DNA from: QEXZ01 sp034660015
GTDB lineage: Archaea; Halobacteriota; Syntropharchaeia; Alkanophagales; Methanospirareceae
DNA length: 32,521 bases
Direction of reading: 5' to 3'
Assembly: GCA_034660015.1 (NCBI GenBank)
Contig: JAYEII010000084.1
Span: 1-32,521, forward strand
The position numbers were made by a program, and so were the translations under genes. Under the pieces are notes generated by a model that did not search any database, was not told the DNA's origin, and saw only the letters and a program-made list of their open reading frames with translations. This document shows, piece by piece, positions 15,744 through 23,266 of the stretch; positions within the stretch are counted from its first letter, which is position 1; every line of letters starts with the position of its first letter.

Positions 15744-17978
15744 ATGAAAACGGCAGTTTCTAAAATCAGTAAAAAGAATTTTATAGGTGCTAAGGACGAT
15801 TTAAAGCTTTCATTGAATGCCGTGGAGGTATTGAAAAGAAGATATTTGTTAAAAAACGAACTCGTGGAAGTTATCGAGACACCAGGTCAAATGTTCGAGC
15901 GTGTGGCAAAAGCAATAGCACGAGCAGAACTGAATTATGGTAAAAGTAAAGAGGGGGTAAAGGAAATTGAACGCAGATTTTACCAGCTAATGCGTAACTT
16001 AGAATTCCTGCCCAACAGTCCTACGTTAATGAATGCGGGAACTGAGCTCGGGCAGCTCGCTGCGTGCTTTGTTTTACCAGTTGAAGACTCGATAGAAGGT
16101 ATATTTGGGGCTGTTAAGAACATGGCTTTGATTCACAAAAGCGGTGGCGGAACAGGTTTCTCTTTCTCACGCTTAAGACCAAAAAAAGACGTAGTAAAAT
16201 CAACAGGAGGAGTTGCCTCAGGTCCCGTCTCGTTCATGCGTGTTTTTGACGTTGCCACGGATGTAATCAAGCAAGGAGGCAAACGAAGAGGTGCGAACAT
16301 GGGCATATTGAACGCCGACCATCCGGACATTCTGGAATTTATAAGAGCGAAAGAACGAGGAGAATTTGCCAATTTCAATACCTCCGTAGCTGTTACTGAT
16401 GAGTTCATGCATGCAGTGGAAAGAAATGATGAATACGGGCTCGTAAATCCGAGGACAAAAGGAGAAGTGAGGAAAATAAAAGCTCGTGAAGTTTTTAACG
16501 AAATCGTAACCTACGCATGGAAAACCGGAGACCCTGGAATCGTTTTTATGGATGAGATAAACCGGCGTAATCCTATTCCTGCGATTGGAAAGATAGAGGC
16601 GACAAATCCGTGCGTAACTGCTGATACATGGGTAATGACTGCTGAGGGTCCTCGGCAGATAGAGGAATTAATTGGCAAAAAGTTTGTTGCAATTGTAAAT
16701 GGCGAGGAATGGGAAAGTTCAGAAGAAGGATTTTTTGAAACTGGAGTGAAACAAGTTTACAGATTGAAGACAGCAGAAGGATTTGAGTTGCGTCTGACAG
16801 CGGACCACTTAGTTATGAAAGTGGAGAGAATAACAAGATATAGAGTTGTGACGCAATGGAGCAATGCAGGAGATTTAAAGCCTAGCGATAAAATCAAAAT
16901 GAATCGAGAACGATTTGTAGCAACTGTAAAGGAAGTAGTTCCGGATGGTATAGAAAAGGTTTATGATGTTCAAATTCCGGGAATAAATGCTTTTGACGCC
17001 AACGGTTTTATTGTGCACAATTGCGGCGAACAGCCCCTCCTACCTTATGATTCCTGCAATTTAGGCTCAATAAACGTTTCAAAATTTGTCGAAAACGGTG
17101 ACGGTGAAATAGACTGGGAAAGGCTTAGAGAAGTGATTTGGATTTCTGTGAGGTTCTTAGATGACGTCATAGAGGTGAACAGGTATCCGCTGCCGGAGAT
17201 AGAAAAGATGACAAGGGCGAACAGAAAGACAGGGCTTGGAATAATGGGATTTGCGGAACTGTTAATCAAGCTTGGGATAGCGTATGATTCAAAGGATGCG
17301 CTTTCGATAGGTGAAAAGCTAATGCAATTCATTACAAATGAGGCTCGGCAGTGTTCAACAGAGCTCGGGCTTGAAAGGGGGTCTTTTCCTAACTTCAAAC
17401 TCAGCGTTTGGAACTCTAAATACGAAGGGATGCGAAATGCCACGGTAACTACCATCGCACCAACGGGAACGATAAGTATAATTGGGGGGTGCTCCAGCGG
17501 GATAGAGCCTATATTCGCAGTTGCATTTGTTCGGAATGTGATGGGTGGGATGCTGGAGATAAATAAGCTGTTTGAGGAGATAGCGAAGGAAAGGGGTTTT
17601 TACAGTAAAGAATTGATAACCGAGATTGCAAAATGTGGGTCAGTGCAGGATATTGATGGTGTTCCAGGGGATGTTAAAAGGATATTTGTTACTGCACTTG
17701 ACATCTCGCCGGAATGGCATGTGCGAATGCAAGCGGCATTTCAGAAATACACGGACAATGCTGTCTCGAAAACAGTGAATCTGCCGAGTGATGCAACATG
17801 GGGGGATGTAAAGAAGGTATTTTTATTGGCTTATAAACTCAAGTGCAAGGGCATTACCATTTATCGGTATGGGAGTAAAGAGCAAGTTCTGTCGCTGGAT
17901 ATTCCAAAGCTCATGCTTGAAGAGTATGTATGCGCTGATTCGGAATACACGGGCGAGTGCAGGGTATGTTCGGTGTGA
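15744..17978 (+). CDS. nrdJ: adenosylcobalamin-dependent (class II) ribonucleotide reductase with mini-intein
   Basis: The enzyme reduces ribonucleotides to deoxyribonucleotides using a B12 radical. Family segments are FLPNSPTLMNAGTELGQLAA, GGGTGFSFSRLRP, GGKRRGANMGIL, YDSCNLGSINV, and TTIAPTGTISIIGGCSSGIE. The C-terminus carries a redox Cys pair (CRVC). The 744-residue chain includes a 137-residue intein (290-426), leaving a 607-residue enzyme. The split active-site motif is N288-P289 / C427-G428-E429, the N-x-C-x-E of the thiyl radical cysteine. No ATP-cone is seen at the N-terminus. The cobalamin genes at 27,500-32,300 make its cofactor. Confidence 0.9.
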   Translation: MKTAVSKISKKNFIGAKDDLKLSLNAVEVLKRRYLLKNELVEVIETPGQMFERVAKAIARAELNYGKSKEGVKEIERRFYQLMRNLEFLPNSPTLMNAGTELGQLAACFVLPVEDSIEGIFGAVKNMALIHKSGGGTGFSFSRLRPKKDVVKSTGGVASGPVSFMRVFDVATDVIKQGGKRRGANMGILNADHPDILEFIRAKERGEFANFNTSVAVTDEFMHAVERNDEYGLVNPRTKGEVRKIKAREVFNEIVTYAWKTGDPGIVFMDEINRRNPIPAIGKIEATNPCVTADTWVMTAEGPRQIEELIGKKFVAIVNGEEWESSEEGFFETGVKQVYRLKTAEGFELRLTADHLVMKVERITRYRVVTQWSNAGDLKPSDKIKMNRERFVATVKEVVPDGIEKVYDVQIPGINAFDANGFIVHNCGEQPLLPYDSCNLGSINVSKFVENGDGEIDWERLREVIWISVRFLDDVIEVNRYPLPEIEKMTRANRKTGLGIMGFAELLIKLGIAYDSKDALSIGEKLMQFITNEARQCSTELGLERGSFPNFKLSVWNSKYEGMRNATVTTIAPTGTISIIGGCSSGIEPIFAVAFVRNVMGGMLEINKLFEEIAKERGFYSKELITEIAKCGSVQDIDGVPGDVKRIFVTALDISPEWHVRMQAAFQKYTDNAVSKTVNLPSDATWGDVKKVFLLAYKLKCKGITIYRYGSKEQVLSLDIPKLMLEEYVCADSEYTGECRVCSV
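16611..17021 (+). other. mini-intein (137 residues) within nrdJ
   Basis: It begins with Cys (CVTADTWVMTAEGP, block A), has a block B-like LRLTADHLVM with the T-x-x-H, and ends VYDVQIPGINAF followed by DANGFIVHN (blocks F and G) before +1 Cys. There is no room for a LAGLIDADG or HNH endonuclease, so it is a mini-intein. All residues needed for splicing (C1, block B His, penultimate His, terminal Asn, +1 Cys) are present, so splicing should work. Confidence 0.93.
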
Positions 17979-18127
17979 AAGTTTTCCTAGGGAAGAAAGG
18001 GTCAATTTCGCAAAATATCTGATTATGGGACAAGCTCTTATATCAGGGATATATTTTCAGGAAAATACGCTATGACAAGATTGGGTTATCGTATTTCTCA
18101 AAATATCTCTCTAAAGTCCACCTTTTA

Positions 18128-18430
18128 TTGAGCAGATACGAATCCGGGCTAGTGATAAATGTGGTGGATGGTGATCACTTGGTTAATCTTAACCAATTGC
18201 TTTTGAAAGAGGGATATGCAGAAGCAAAGGATTATCCTACTGAGTTCAATCCTGATGTTTGGGTAGGAAGCCCATTGGAATATATCGCTTTAACACTTTC
18301 GCCTACCCCCTTTTATACGCCTTCACCACTGACACCAACTCCCACACCAATACCAATACCCGGTTTTGAATTTTTGTTCGCTATGATTGGCATGTTGGCT
18401 GCAATGTATTTAATCAAGCGAAAAGGATAG
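18128..18430 (+). pseudogene. 3' remnant of a thermonuclease-like gene with PGF-CTERM tail (copy 1)
   Basis: The reading frame is open back to 18023 but has no good start (TTG at 18128). It reads VVDGDHLVNLNQLLLKEGYA and DYPTEFNPDVWVGSPLEYIA, which I take as the last strand and helix of a staphylococcal-nuclease-like (SNase) domain. A Pro/Thr stalk and PGFEFLFAMIGMLAAMYLIK-RKG follow. The last part is a PGF-CTERM sorting signal: PGF, helix, basic end. The catalytic Arg/Glu segment is missing. The stalk and tail are intact, so the deletion is at the 5' side. Two more remnants of the same gene type are at 20533 and 24135. Confidence 0.6.
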
Positions 18431-18479
18431 GGTTTATTATTGCGTGAAGTGTAAATTATTTACGATATAAAATGGATAA

Positions 18480-18737
18480 AAACATCATAGATGGCAACAT
18501 AGTTTCTCTAAGATAGGATGGATTTACAATAGGTTCGGAGAAAGACACGAGCCATCTAAGGATAAAAAAGCGATTTCTCTATGTGTGGTATCTCATCTCT
18601 ATTTGGATATGTTCAACGGGGTTTTACCGGCATTTACATTCTCTCCATATTTCACTATGAACGTTCCAGTAGAAGAAATGAGGGTGTTTACAGAGAACTA
18701 TAAAACTCTTATAAAGAAGTGGTGCGAAAGAGTTTAA
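18480..18737 (+). pseudogene. gene fragment without a start codon
   Basis: An 85-codon frame reads GWIYNRFGERHEPSKDKKAI, VVSHLYLDMFNGVLPAFTF and MNVPVEEMRVFTENYKTLIK before TAA at 18735. It has no start codon near its beginning and no ribosome-binding site. The composition is protein-like, so it is probably the 3' end of a lost gene. Family not recognised. Nothing else is seen in 18431-18786. Confidence 0.35.
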
Positions 18738-18786
18738 TCATTTTTTCATTATTAGATTCCCGCTATAAAATTAGAATGATAGAAAT

Positions 18787-18960
18787 ATGAACACCCGCAA
18801 ACTTGCATACACTCTTGCAGTCGTCATGTTAAACTATGATGTGCTTTCAATCAACCTTCATAGCCTCAAAGCTATATGGACAGTTTGTGGATTTAAGTCC
18901 CTTTTAAAGAAAAAATCTTCTTGCCCTTTTTATACGGGATTTTGTTTAATATCTATCTAA
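18787..18960 (+). pseudogene. 5' fragment of a gene, paired with 26440
   Basis: A 57-codon ORF starts MNTRKLAYTLAVVML and then becomes non-descript, overlapping the end of the opposite-strand tautomerase gene. A second locus at about 26440 reads INIRKFAYSLAVV in the matching frame; many base changes between the two are at third codon positions. This suggests two decayed copies of one gene's start. Confidence 0.35.
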
Positions 18961-19134
18961 AATTAGCTTACCGCCAACACCAACGTTCTCAGGTAGGTTT
19001 TCTTTTATTAACACTACATACGCCTCTCTTGGGATTTTGTAAGCTTTTTCAAGAGCATCCGTAATTTCCTTGACTAACACCCTTTTTATTTCTACATCTT
19101 CAATTTTTGGTCCGTCTATTGTTACATTTGGCAT
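18946..19134 (-). CDS. 4-oxalocrotonate tautomerase family protein
   Basis: The 62-residue product is the size of the small 4-OT tautomerases. It starts Met-Pro, so after Met removal Pro1 can act as the catalytic base. The pattern MPNVTIDGPKIEDVEIKRVL, VKEITDALEKAYKI, then VVLIKENLPENVGVGGKLI fits DmpI/4-OT proteins of archaea. The Arg of the classic active site (about position 11 in Pseudomonas 4-OT) is not clearly present, so the substrate may differ. It lies alone among gene remnants. Confidence 0.82.
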   Translation of the reverse strand: MPNVTIDGPKIEDVEIKRVLVKEITDALEKAYKIPREAYVVLIKENLPENVGVGGKLILDRY

Positions 19135-19241
19135 TTTAGCATACCTTCTATGTTTTTAGATTTTACACAGGGGGAGATAAATCCTCGTTTGATGCGTATG
19201 CACAGAAGAAATATTTTCCATTCCCGGTGTAATGTTTCAAC

Positions 19242-19385
19242 ATGACGACACTTAAGCTTTTCGGTTTTTTCGCCCACTCACGTTTGACAATAGCTATTCC
19301 ATTAGTTCCGAGTTCAAAAATGTTTATTATCCAAGAGATAGCATCAGCATTAATCGCAGGGGTTATAGGGGTTATGGTGGATTGA
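19242..19385 (+). pseudogene. gene fragment with hydrophobic helix, paired with 26537
   Basis: The frame reads MTTLKLFGFFAHSRLTIAIP, LVPSS, then KMFIIQEIASALIAGVIGVM. The stretch SSKMFIIQEIASALIAG recurs at 26528-26580. Several differences within that shared stretch are synonymous, which argues that this plus-strand frame was once translated. Downstream, both copies run into an AACTCCGC-type stretch. The minus-strand reading of the same DNA is a shadow. Confidence 0.35.
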
Positions 19386-19457
19386 AAAAACTCCGCCTTC
19401 CGCACCTCTGCTCCGCAAATTGCACTATTTTAACCATACCTTAAAAGGGATCACATC

Positions 19458-19512
19458 TTTACCTAAGACATAGGGTATATAAGAAACTTCCGCAATTAAT
19501 ATTTTAGCAACA
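19458..19512 (+). promoter_or_regulatory. TATA promoter, duplicated at 26347
   Basis: GGTATATAAG (19474-19483) lies 30-39 bases before the ATG at 19513, placing transcription start near 19500-19508. The surrounding TTTACCTAAGA...AGGGTATA...CGCAAT is repeated at 26347-26390, where no gene follows. Confidence 0.6.
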
Positions 19513-19626
19513 ATGAACAAAAAGCAGGGGATATTAATTGGAATCACAATGGTGCTTCTCTTCTCAGGGATAGCGATAGCAACTTCATCCACTTCTTCAG
19601 TAGATAGGAAAAATGTTAGAAGATAA
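19513..19626 (+). CDS. signal-peptide-only microORF overlapping the methyltransferase start
   Basis: It encodes 37 residues: MNKKQGILIGITMVLLFSG, IAIATSSTSSVDRKNVRR. It is a complete signal peptide with almost nothing after it. It overlaps the methyltransferase start (ATG 19613) by 14 bases. It is either a truncated secreted-protein gene whose promoter and 5' end now drive the next gene, or a leader peptide coupling translation. I favour truncation. Confidence 0.4.
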   Translation: MNKKQGILIGITMVLLFSGIAIATSSTSSVDRKNVRR

Positions 19627-20410
19627 GCCAGAAGAGGCCAAGATGATAAAAGAGAGGTTCAATAAAATATCTAAAACTTTTGACGGCTACGAAAGAGCAT
19701 TTGAGGGCAGACTGTATAGGGAGTTGGAGTGGGAAAGATTATTGAAAGCCTACCTCCCTGAAGATAAAGATGCAAGGATTTTAGATGCAGGAGGGGGGAC
19801 AGGCAGGATGACTCTCTCTTTAGCGAGACTGGGATATCAGGTAACGCTGTGCGATCTATCACCGGGTATGCTGGCAGTAGCAAAGGAAAAATTGGAAAGA
19901 GAGGGACTTTTAAAAAGAGTAGAAATCAAAGAGGCAGAGATAGAATCTTTGCCATTTCTCAATGAGACTTTCGACTTCGTAATATGCTTTCACGGTGCTT
20001 TTAGGACCACACAGGTAGCCAAAGAACTTACAAGGGTAATGAAAAGAGGGGGGAAGATTATCGTAAATGTACTCAGCAGGTACGGGGTTGCGGTGCGTGA
20101 ACTCAATAAAAATCCCGAAGCAACACTCAAATTGCTTAAATCGAAATCAAATTATGCATACGATTCCCATGGGGACTGGATGAGGATATTTAGCCCGGAG
20201 GAGCTTAAAGGATTGTTTGAGGAAAACGGCATAGAGGTTATGAAAATTTACGGCAGTTTTTATGAGTTACTTCCCTTAGAACTCTTAGAAAGGCAGGGGT
20301 GGAACGATAAACTTTTGTCTCAAATTGTAGAGATATTGATGTGTTTGAGAGAGGAGCCCTCAGTTGTTGGAATGGCAGGAGAGTTGATCTTGGTGGGAAA
20401 GAGAAGGTAG
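19613..20410 (+). CDS. class I SAM-dependent methyltransferase
   Basis: The 265-residue product has motif I ILDAGGGTGRMTLSLARLGY (about residue 60), the acidic post-I loop LCDLSPGMLAVAKEKL, and motif IV-like FDFVICFHGA. The rest follows the Rossmann-fold order. The family includes ubiquinone/menaquinone-type and small-molecule methyltransferases; substrate cannot be told. No start-proximal ribosome-binding site is obvious, which fits translational coupling from the overlapping microORF. Confidence 0.8.
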   Translation: MLEDKPEEAKMIKERFNKISKTFDGYERAFEGRLYRELEWERLLKAYLPEDKDARILDAGGGTGRMTLSLARLGYQVTLCDLSPGMLAVAKEKLEREGLLKRVEIKEAEIESLPFLNETFDFVICFHGAFRTTQVAKELTRVMKRGGKIIVNVLSRYGVAVRELNKNPEATLKLLKSKSNYAYDSHGDWMRIFSPEELKGLFEENGIEVMKIYGSFYELLPLELLERQGWNDKLLSQIVEILMCLREEPSVVGMAGELILVGKRR

Positions 20411-20532
20411 AAGGATGTAAGAAATGATAGATACTACGTATTGAGAGTCTAAAGACATACGAAGGAAAATAAAAACCGTTGATTCGATTCTTTTCCAAAT
20501 AATATAAGAGCGAAAAAAAATCAGCTATTTTT

Positions 20533-20661
20533 AACCTCTATGTTGCTTTAACGCCTACACCTTCTCCCGTCTATACACCTTCACCAATGCTTGGCTTTGA
20601 ATTATTGTTCGCTATAATTGGTATATTGGCTGCAATGTGTTTTATTACGCGAAGGAGGTAA
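20533..20661 (+). pseudogene. 3' remnant of PGF-CTERM protein (copy 2)
   Basis: The frame reads LYVALTPTPSPVYTPSPMLG, then FELLFAIIGILAAMCFITRRR and TAA at 20659. It matches the end of the protein at 18128 (EYIALTLSPTPFYTPSPL...GFEFLFAMIG), with LGF in place of PGF. It has no start. The hairpin end of the flavin reductase cassette begins two bases after its stop. Confidence 0.5.
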
Positions 20662-20662
20662 G

Positions 20663-20740
20663 ATAACGTTGTGCGTGTTTGCGAAGTGCCGAAGGCATTT
20701 AGCGAAGCATCGGAAACGCACTGTTAGCTGAAATGGACCA
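20663..20740. repeat. cassette left end: multi-hairpin element plus inverted repeat (flavin reductase)
   Basis: ATAACGTT (20663-20670) is followed by a stem GTGCGTGTTT (20671-20680) / AAACGCAC (20714-20721), with one bulged G, enclosing small GAA-loop hairpins (TGCCGAAGGCA). Then comes T and GTTAGCTGAAATGGACCA (20723-20740). That last stretch is the inverted partner of 21302-21319 on the other side of the gene. The element is homologous to 24355-24447. On both strands it resembles an integron attC site (GTTAG end, AACGTTAT end). Confidence 0.6.
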
Positions 20741-20761
20741 TGAGAATATTTCAATCTTATC

Positions 20762-21283
20762 TTATTCCCCTCTAAATCGTGTAGCATATATTCTCCTGGG
20801 GAAGTCGCCTTGTGCATACTCGACGTTCTTTTCTCCTTTCACAAGAGCCTCATCCGCATACGCCTCTATCACTTCACTTACAAACAGGTTTTTATCTCCT
20901 GTTTCTATCTCTTGCCTAACTTTACATTCCATAAAAGCGACACACTCATCGATAATAGGCGCTTTTACCTTGCGTGCTGGCTGTGGCGTTAATCCGGTTT
21001 CTTTGAATTTATCAACGTGATATCCTGAGTGGAACCCACAATAATAAATCTGCGGTTTGAGCTCTTTTGGAGGCACATTTACAATAAACTCTTGAGTGCT
21101 TTCAATTAACGTACATGAATAAGCCCCACTTCCTATAGCACAAGCGATGAGTGGGGGTTCTTTTGATACCGGCATACAGAAGCTGACCGCTATGATATTT
21201 GATTTGCTTTCAATGTCCCCGCAGGTTATCAAAAAATGCCTCATCGGCCACAGAAACTCCAGATATTCGATATCACTCTTCAT
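20762..21283 (-). CDS. flavin reductase-like FMN-binding split-barrel protein
   Basis: The 173-residue product belongs to the flavin reductase/flavoredoxin family, which binds FMN and transfers electrons. Typical segments are NIIAVSFCMPVSKEPPLIAC near the N-terminus, then EFIVNVPPKELKPQIYYCG, and the central AFMECKVRQEIETGDKNLFV with the GDH-like GDK. The electron partner is unknown. The gene lies alone, 18 bases inside one inverted repeat and 21 bases inside the other (20723-20740 and 21302-21319), like a cassette gene. Confidence 0.82.
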   Translation of the reverse strand: MKSDIEYLEFLWPMRHFLITCGDIESKSNIIAVSFCMPVSKEPPLIACAIGSGAYSCTLIESTQEFIVNVPPKELKPQIYYCGFHSGYHVDKFKETGLTPQPARKVKAPIIDECVAFMECKVRQEIETGDKNLFVSEVIEAYADEALVKGEKNVEYAQGDFPRRIYATRFRGE

Positions 21284-21301
21284 TTTTATGTTACCTCAGT
21301 T

Positions 21302-21350
21302 TGGTCCGTTTCAGCTAACTTCGGTATATCCGAATATGGTTCGTATATAC
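21302..21350. repeat. cassette right end: inverted repeat plus TATA palindrome (flavin reductase)
   Basis: TGGTCCGTTTCAGCTAAC (21302-21319) is complementary to 20723-20740 at 17 of 18 positions. It is followed by TTCGGTATATCCGAATATGG and TTCGTATATAC, an imperfect palindrome (10 of 12 positions in the arms). The palindrome is homologous to 26276-26304. On the minus strand it lies upstream of the gene and carries TATA-like sequences. Confidence 0.6.
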
Positions 21351-21393
21351 ACTCCTTTGGATGAACCTCCTATTTCCTTGATTTTCCTTCCTC

Positions 21394-21555
21394 TCATCCT
21401 TTTTGAAACTCCACAAACTCCTTAAATTTATCCTTCGGAATAATAAGCCCTCCCTTTCCTTCTTCGCCTTCATCTCCTATCCTTTCCCCCCGCAAAGCAA
21501 CGAGTTCTTTTCTTACAGCCCTTCTTCCCAATTCGAATACTTTATTTATCGGCAT
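21394..21555 (-). CDS. possible 53-residue charged protein
   Basis: The frame reads MPINKVFELGRRAVRKELVA, then GERIGDEGEEGKGGLIIPKD and FKEFVEFQKG. It is highly charged and protein-like, upstream of the flavin reductase cassette on the same strand. No ribosome-binding site is evident and no family is recognised. It may be a fragment. Confidence 0.3.
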   Translation of the reverse strand: MPINKVFELGRRAVRKELVALRGERIGDEGEEGKGGLIIPKDKFKEFVEFQKG

Positions 21556-21579
21556 AAAAATTTTTCTATTTTAGTGCAT

Positions 21580-21830
21580 GCAAAGCCGTCCACGCCGAAG
21601 AACGTGCGGCATTCCGCTCCACGCCTCCAACTCCGCTTCCGCAGCACCGCAAAAAAACCAACTGTAAAGAAATCATATCAAGAAACCCCTTTTAAAAAGT
21701 GGTTTCTGATGGACTTCCGCAAATTATTTAGGATTAGGATTGGGTGTGTATATTCTTATCATCTGTGTTAATCTGTGTCTATAATTTATTTTCTGTTTTC
21801 TTGTGAAAATCTGTGTAATCTTGTGGTTAG
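21580..21830. repeat. composite of two dispersed repeats
   Basis: 21580-21655 (TGCAAAGCCGTCCACGCCGA onward, rich in CTCCGC/CTTCCGC) matches 23796-23860. 21761-21829 is an inverted copy of the ACACAGATTAAC-type repeat at 13770-13840, including its flank TTATTTTCTGTTTTCTTGTG. No gene is seen in 21556-21852. Confidence 0.6.
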
Positions 21831-21852
21831 CTAAACACGTACGCGTTATATT

Positions 21853-22125
21853 TTAACGGTCTTCTTCAAGGAGAGGGCGTTTTTTTTCAAAATTCCCCCT
21901 AAAGTTTCTTTTCTCCGGGAAACGGGTCTTCGTCGCCATCGAGGCAAGTTCGGTCACAAGAACGAAAACAGCCTGCTTGTGCTCTTCTTTGCTTCGGTAC
22001 ACCTGGAAAGGGGAGATATCCAGCTCGTTATACGCCGTAAAATCACAGTCCAAACCAGTTTCTTCACAATACTCCTTCAACTGCGCTAATAACATATGTA
22101 GGTGTACCAGCTCTTCTTTTTTCAT
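21853..22125 (-). CDS. UPF0058 family protein
   Basis: This archaeal family (PF01893) has no known function. The pattern MKKEELVHLHMLLAQLKEYC, DISPFQVYRSKEEHKQAVFV and LVTELASM is typical. The internal ATG at 22125 is chosen because family members start MKKEELIHLH; the longer frame from 22194 adds 23 non-conserved residues. Length is 90. The basic C-terminal tail (FPEKRNFRGNFEKKRPLLEEDR) is common in the family. Confidence 0.8.
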   Translation of the reverse strand: MKKEELVHLHMLLAQLKEYCEETGLDCDFTAYNELDISPFQVYRSKEEHKQAVFVLVTELASMATKTRFPEKRNFRGNFEKKRPLLEEDR

Positions 22126-22279
22126 GTCTATTTTTCTTTCTTTTACTTTCCCCCCCTCCTTACATAACTCAGCAATATTGATTAATCTGAGCAATATTAA
22201 AAGTTAATTTGTCCATGCCCTTCACAATCATACTATAAATATAATTAGTATATAAATTTGTCAGCACTCCTTGACAAGA

Positions 22280-22454
22280 CCGCCAACCACCCCGCCCGCC
22301 GATTGCGGCACTCCATTTCGCTACATTACACGCCTTCAACTCCGCGCTCAAGTACGCTGTTCCGCTACCGCTACGCAACTTCGCTTCGCACTCCGCTTAC
22401 GGCATTCCGCTACGCAAAATGCTACGGTTGCTCCAACTCCGCCTTCCGCAGCCT
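22280..22454. repeat. CTCCGC/CTACGC low-complexity tract
   Basis: The tract is built from variants of CTCCGC, TTCCGC and GCTACGC. It leads directly into the longer repeat at 22455. Similar tracts precede the copies at 22629, 23935, 24056 and 26625. Apparent ORFs here are by-products of the composition. Confidence 0.55.
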
Positions 22455-22770
22455 CCGCAAAATCAATTGCACCTTGCAGAATGCACTTGTAGAAAAAGCT
22501 GCGTGGTGGGCTGCGATGTGCTAAGCGGGGTTGGCGCCTGAAGTATAAAAGTTGCACCTAAAGTGTTGGCTTCAAGCTCTTTCTTCTAATTGCTCCGCTA
22601 TCGCTCCGTTGCTCCGCATCCGTAGCGCCGCAAAATCAATTGCACCTTGCAGAATGCACTTGTAGAAAAAGCTGCGTGGTGGGCTGCGATGTGCTACGCG
22701 GGGTTGGCATCTAAAGTATAAAAGTTGCACCCAAAGTCTTGACTCTAAGCCCTTTCTTCTGATTGCTCCA
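22455..22770. repeat. two direct copies of a ~140-bp dispersed repeat
   Basis: The copies 22455-22596 and 22629-22770 are identical over the first ~67 bases and similar to the end. The core runs CGCAAAATCAATTGCACCTT, AGAATGCACTTGTAGAAAAA, GCTGCGTGGTGGGCTGCGAT. Shorter copies lie at 23935-24005, 24056-24130 and 26618-26705. The segment GCGTGGTGGGCTGCGATGTG followed by CTACGC can close a hairpin. No gene is seen in 22126-22919 on either strand. Confidence 0.7.
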
Positions 22771-22919
22771 CTTTCCATCTTTCTTTAAAAAATAAGAAAC
22801 AGCACCAGTAGAAAGGAAATAATATTAGCACTGTTTACAGTCGTTCCGAAAGTATCTCCAGTTTTATGATACCATAATTTTATAGCAGCTGATTCAATAC
22901 GGACCCCGCTGCTGCGAAG

Positions 22920-23258
22920 TTAAAAGGCATTGAGATAATTAAAAATTGTAGCGATTAACCACCCTACTCCTAATAAATATGTAACTATCCGATCTGCTTG
23001 GTGAGGTAGAAATTTAATTAACACCCGAGCTCTTAAACTCTTGGGTAAGGTCTCATTTATTAAAGAAAATGTCACCCCCTTTTTATCAATAAATAAGGCC
23101 TTCTGGTTTTTAAATGTTGTAAGCTTAAAATTCTCGTCAGCTTTAATTAGCTGATTCAGTCGCTCTTCAATTTCTCTCACTTGTGTAATCCTGAGTATTG
23201 AAAATTGCCAAACATGTTCAATTGTAAGGATTGTGGCAATTGCCAAAGCAAGGCCCAC
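22920..23258 (-). CDS. C-terminal part of a frameshifted membrane protein
   Basis: Read from GTG 23258 it gives 112 residues with two hydrophobic segments (VGLALAIATILTI; VTYLLGVGWLIATIFNYL). The frame is open upstream to the 9-T run at 23289-23297 and reads FLPEHRFLISCVGLALAIAT there. That is a natural continuation of the frame at 23267-23698. It is most likely not a separate gene but the second half of one of about 259 residues. Confidence 0.55.
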   Translation of the reverse strand: MGLALAIATILTIEHVWQFSILRITQVREIEERLNQLIKADENFKLTTFKNQKALFIDKKGVTFSLINETLPKSLRARVLIKFLPHQADRIVTYLLGVGWLIATIFNYLNAF

Positions 23259-23266
23259 ACATGAAA

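Noticed and set aside
19163..19405. 80-codon minus-strand ORF
   Set aside because: The same DNA read on the plus strand matches a second locus at 26537 with synonymous changes, so the plus frame was the coding one.
22258..22778. Several ORFs on both strands in the CTCCGC region
   Set aside because: They are produced by dispersed repeats and GC-rich low-complexity DNA; their 'conserved' protein segment HRSPPRSFFYKCILQ is just the repeat translated.
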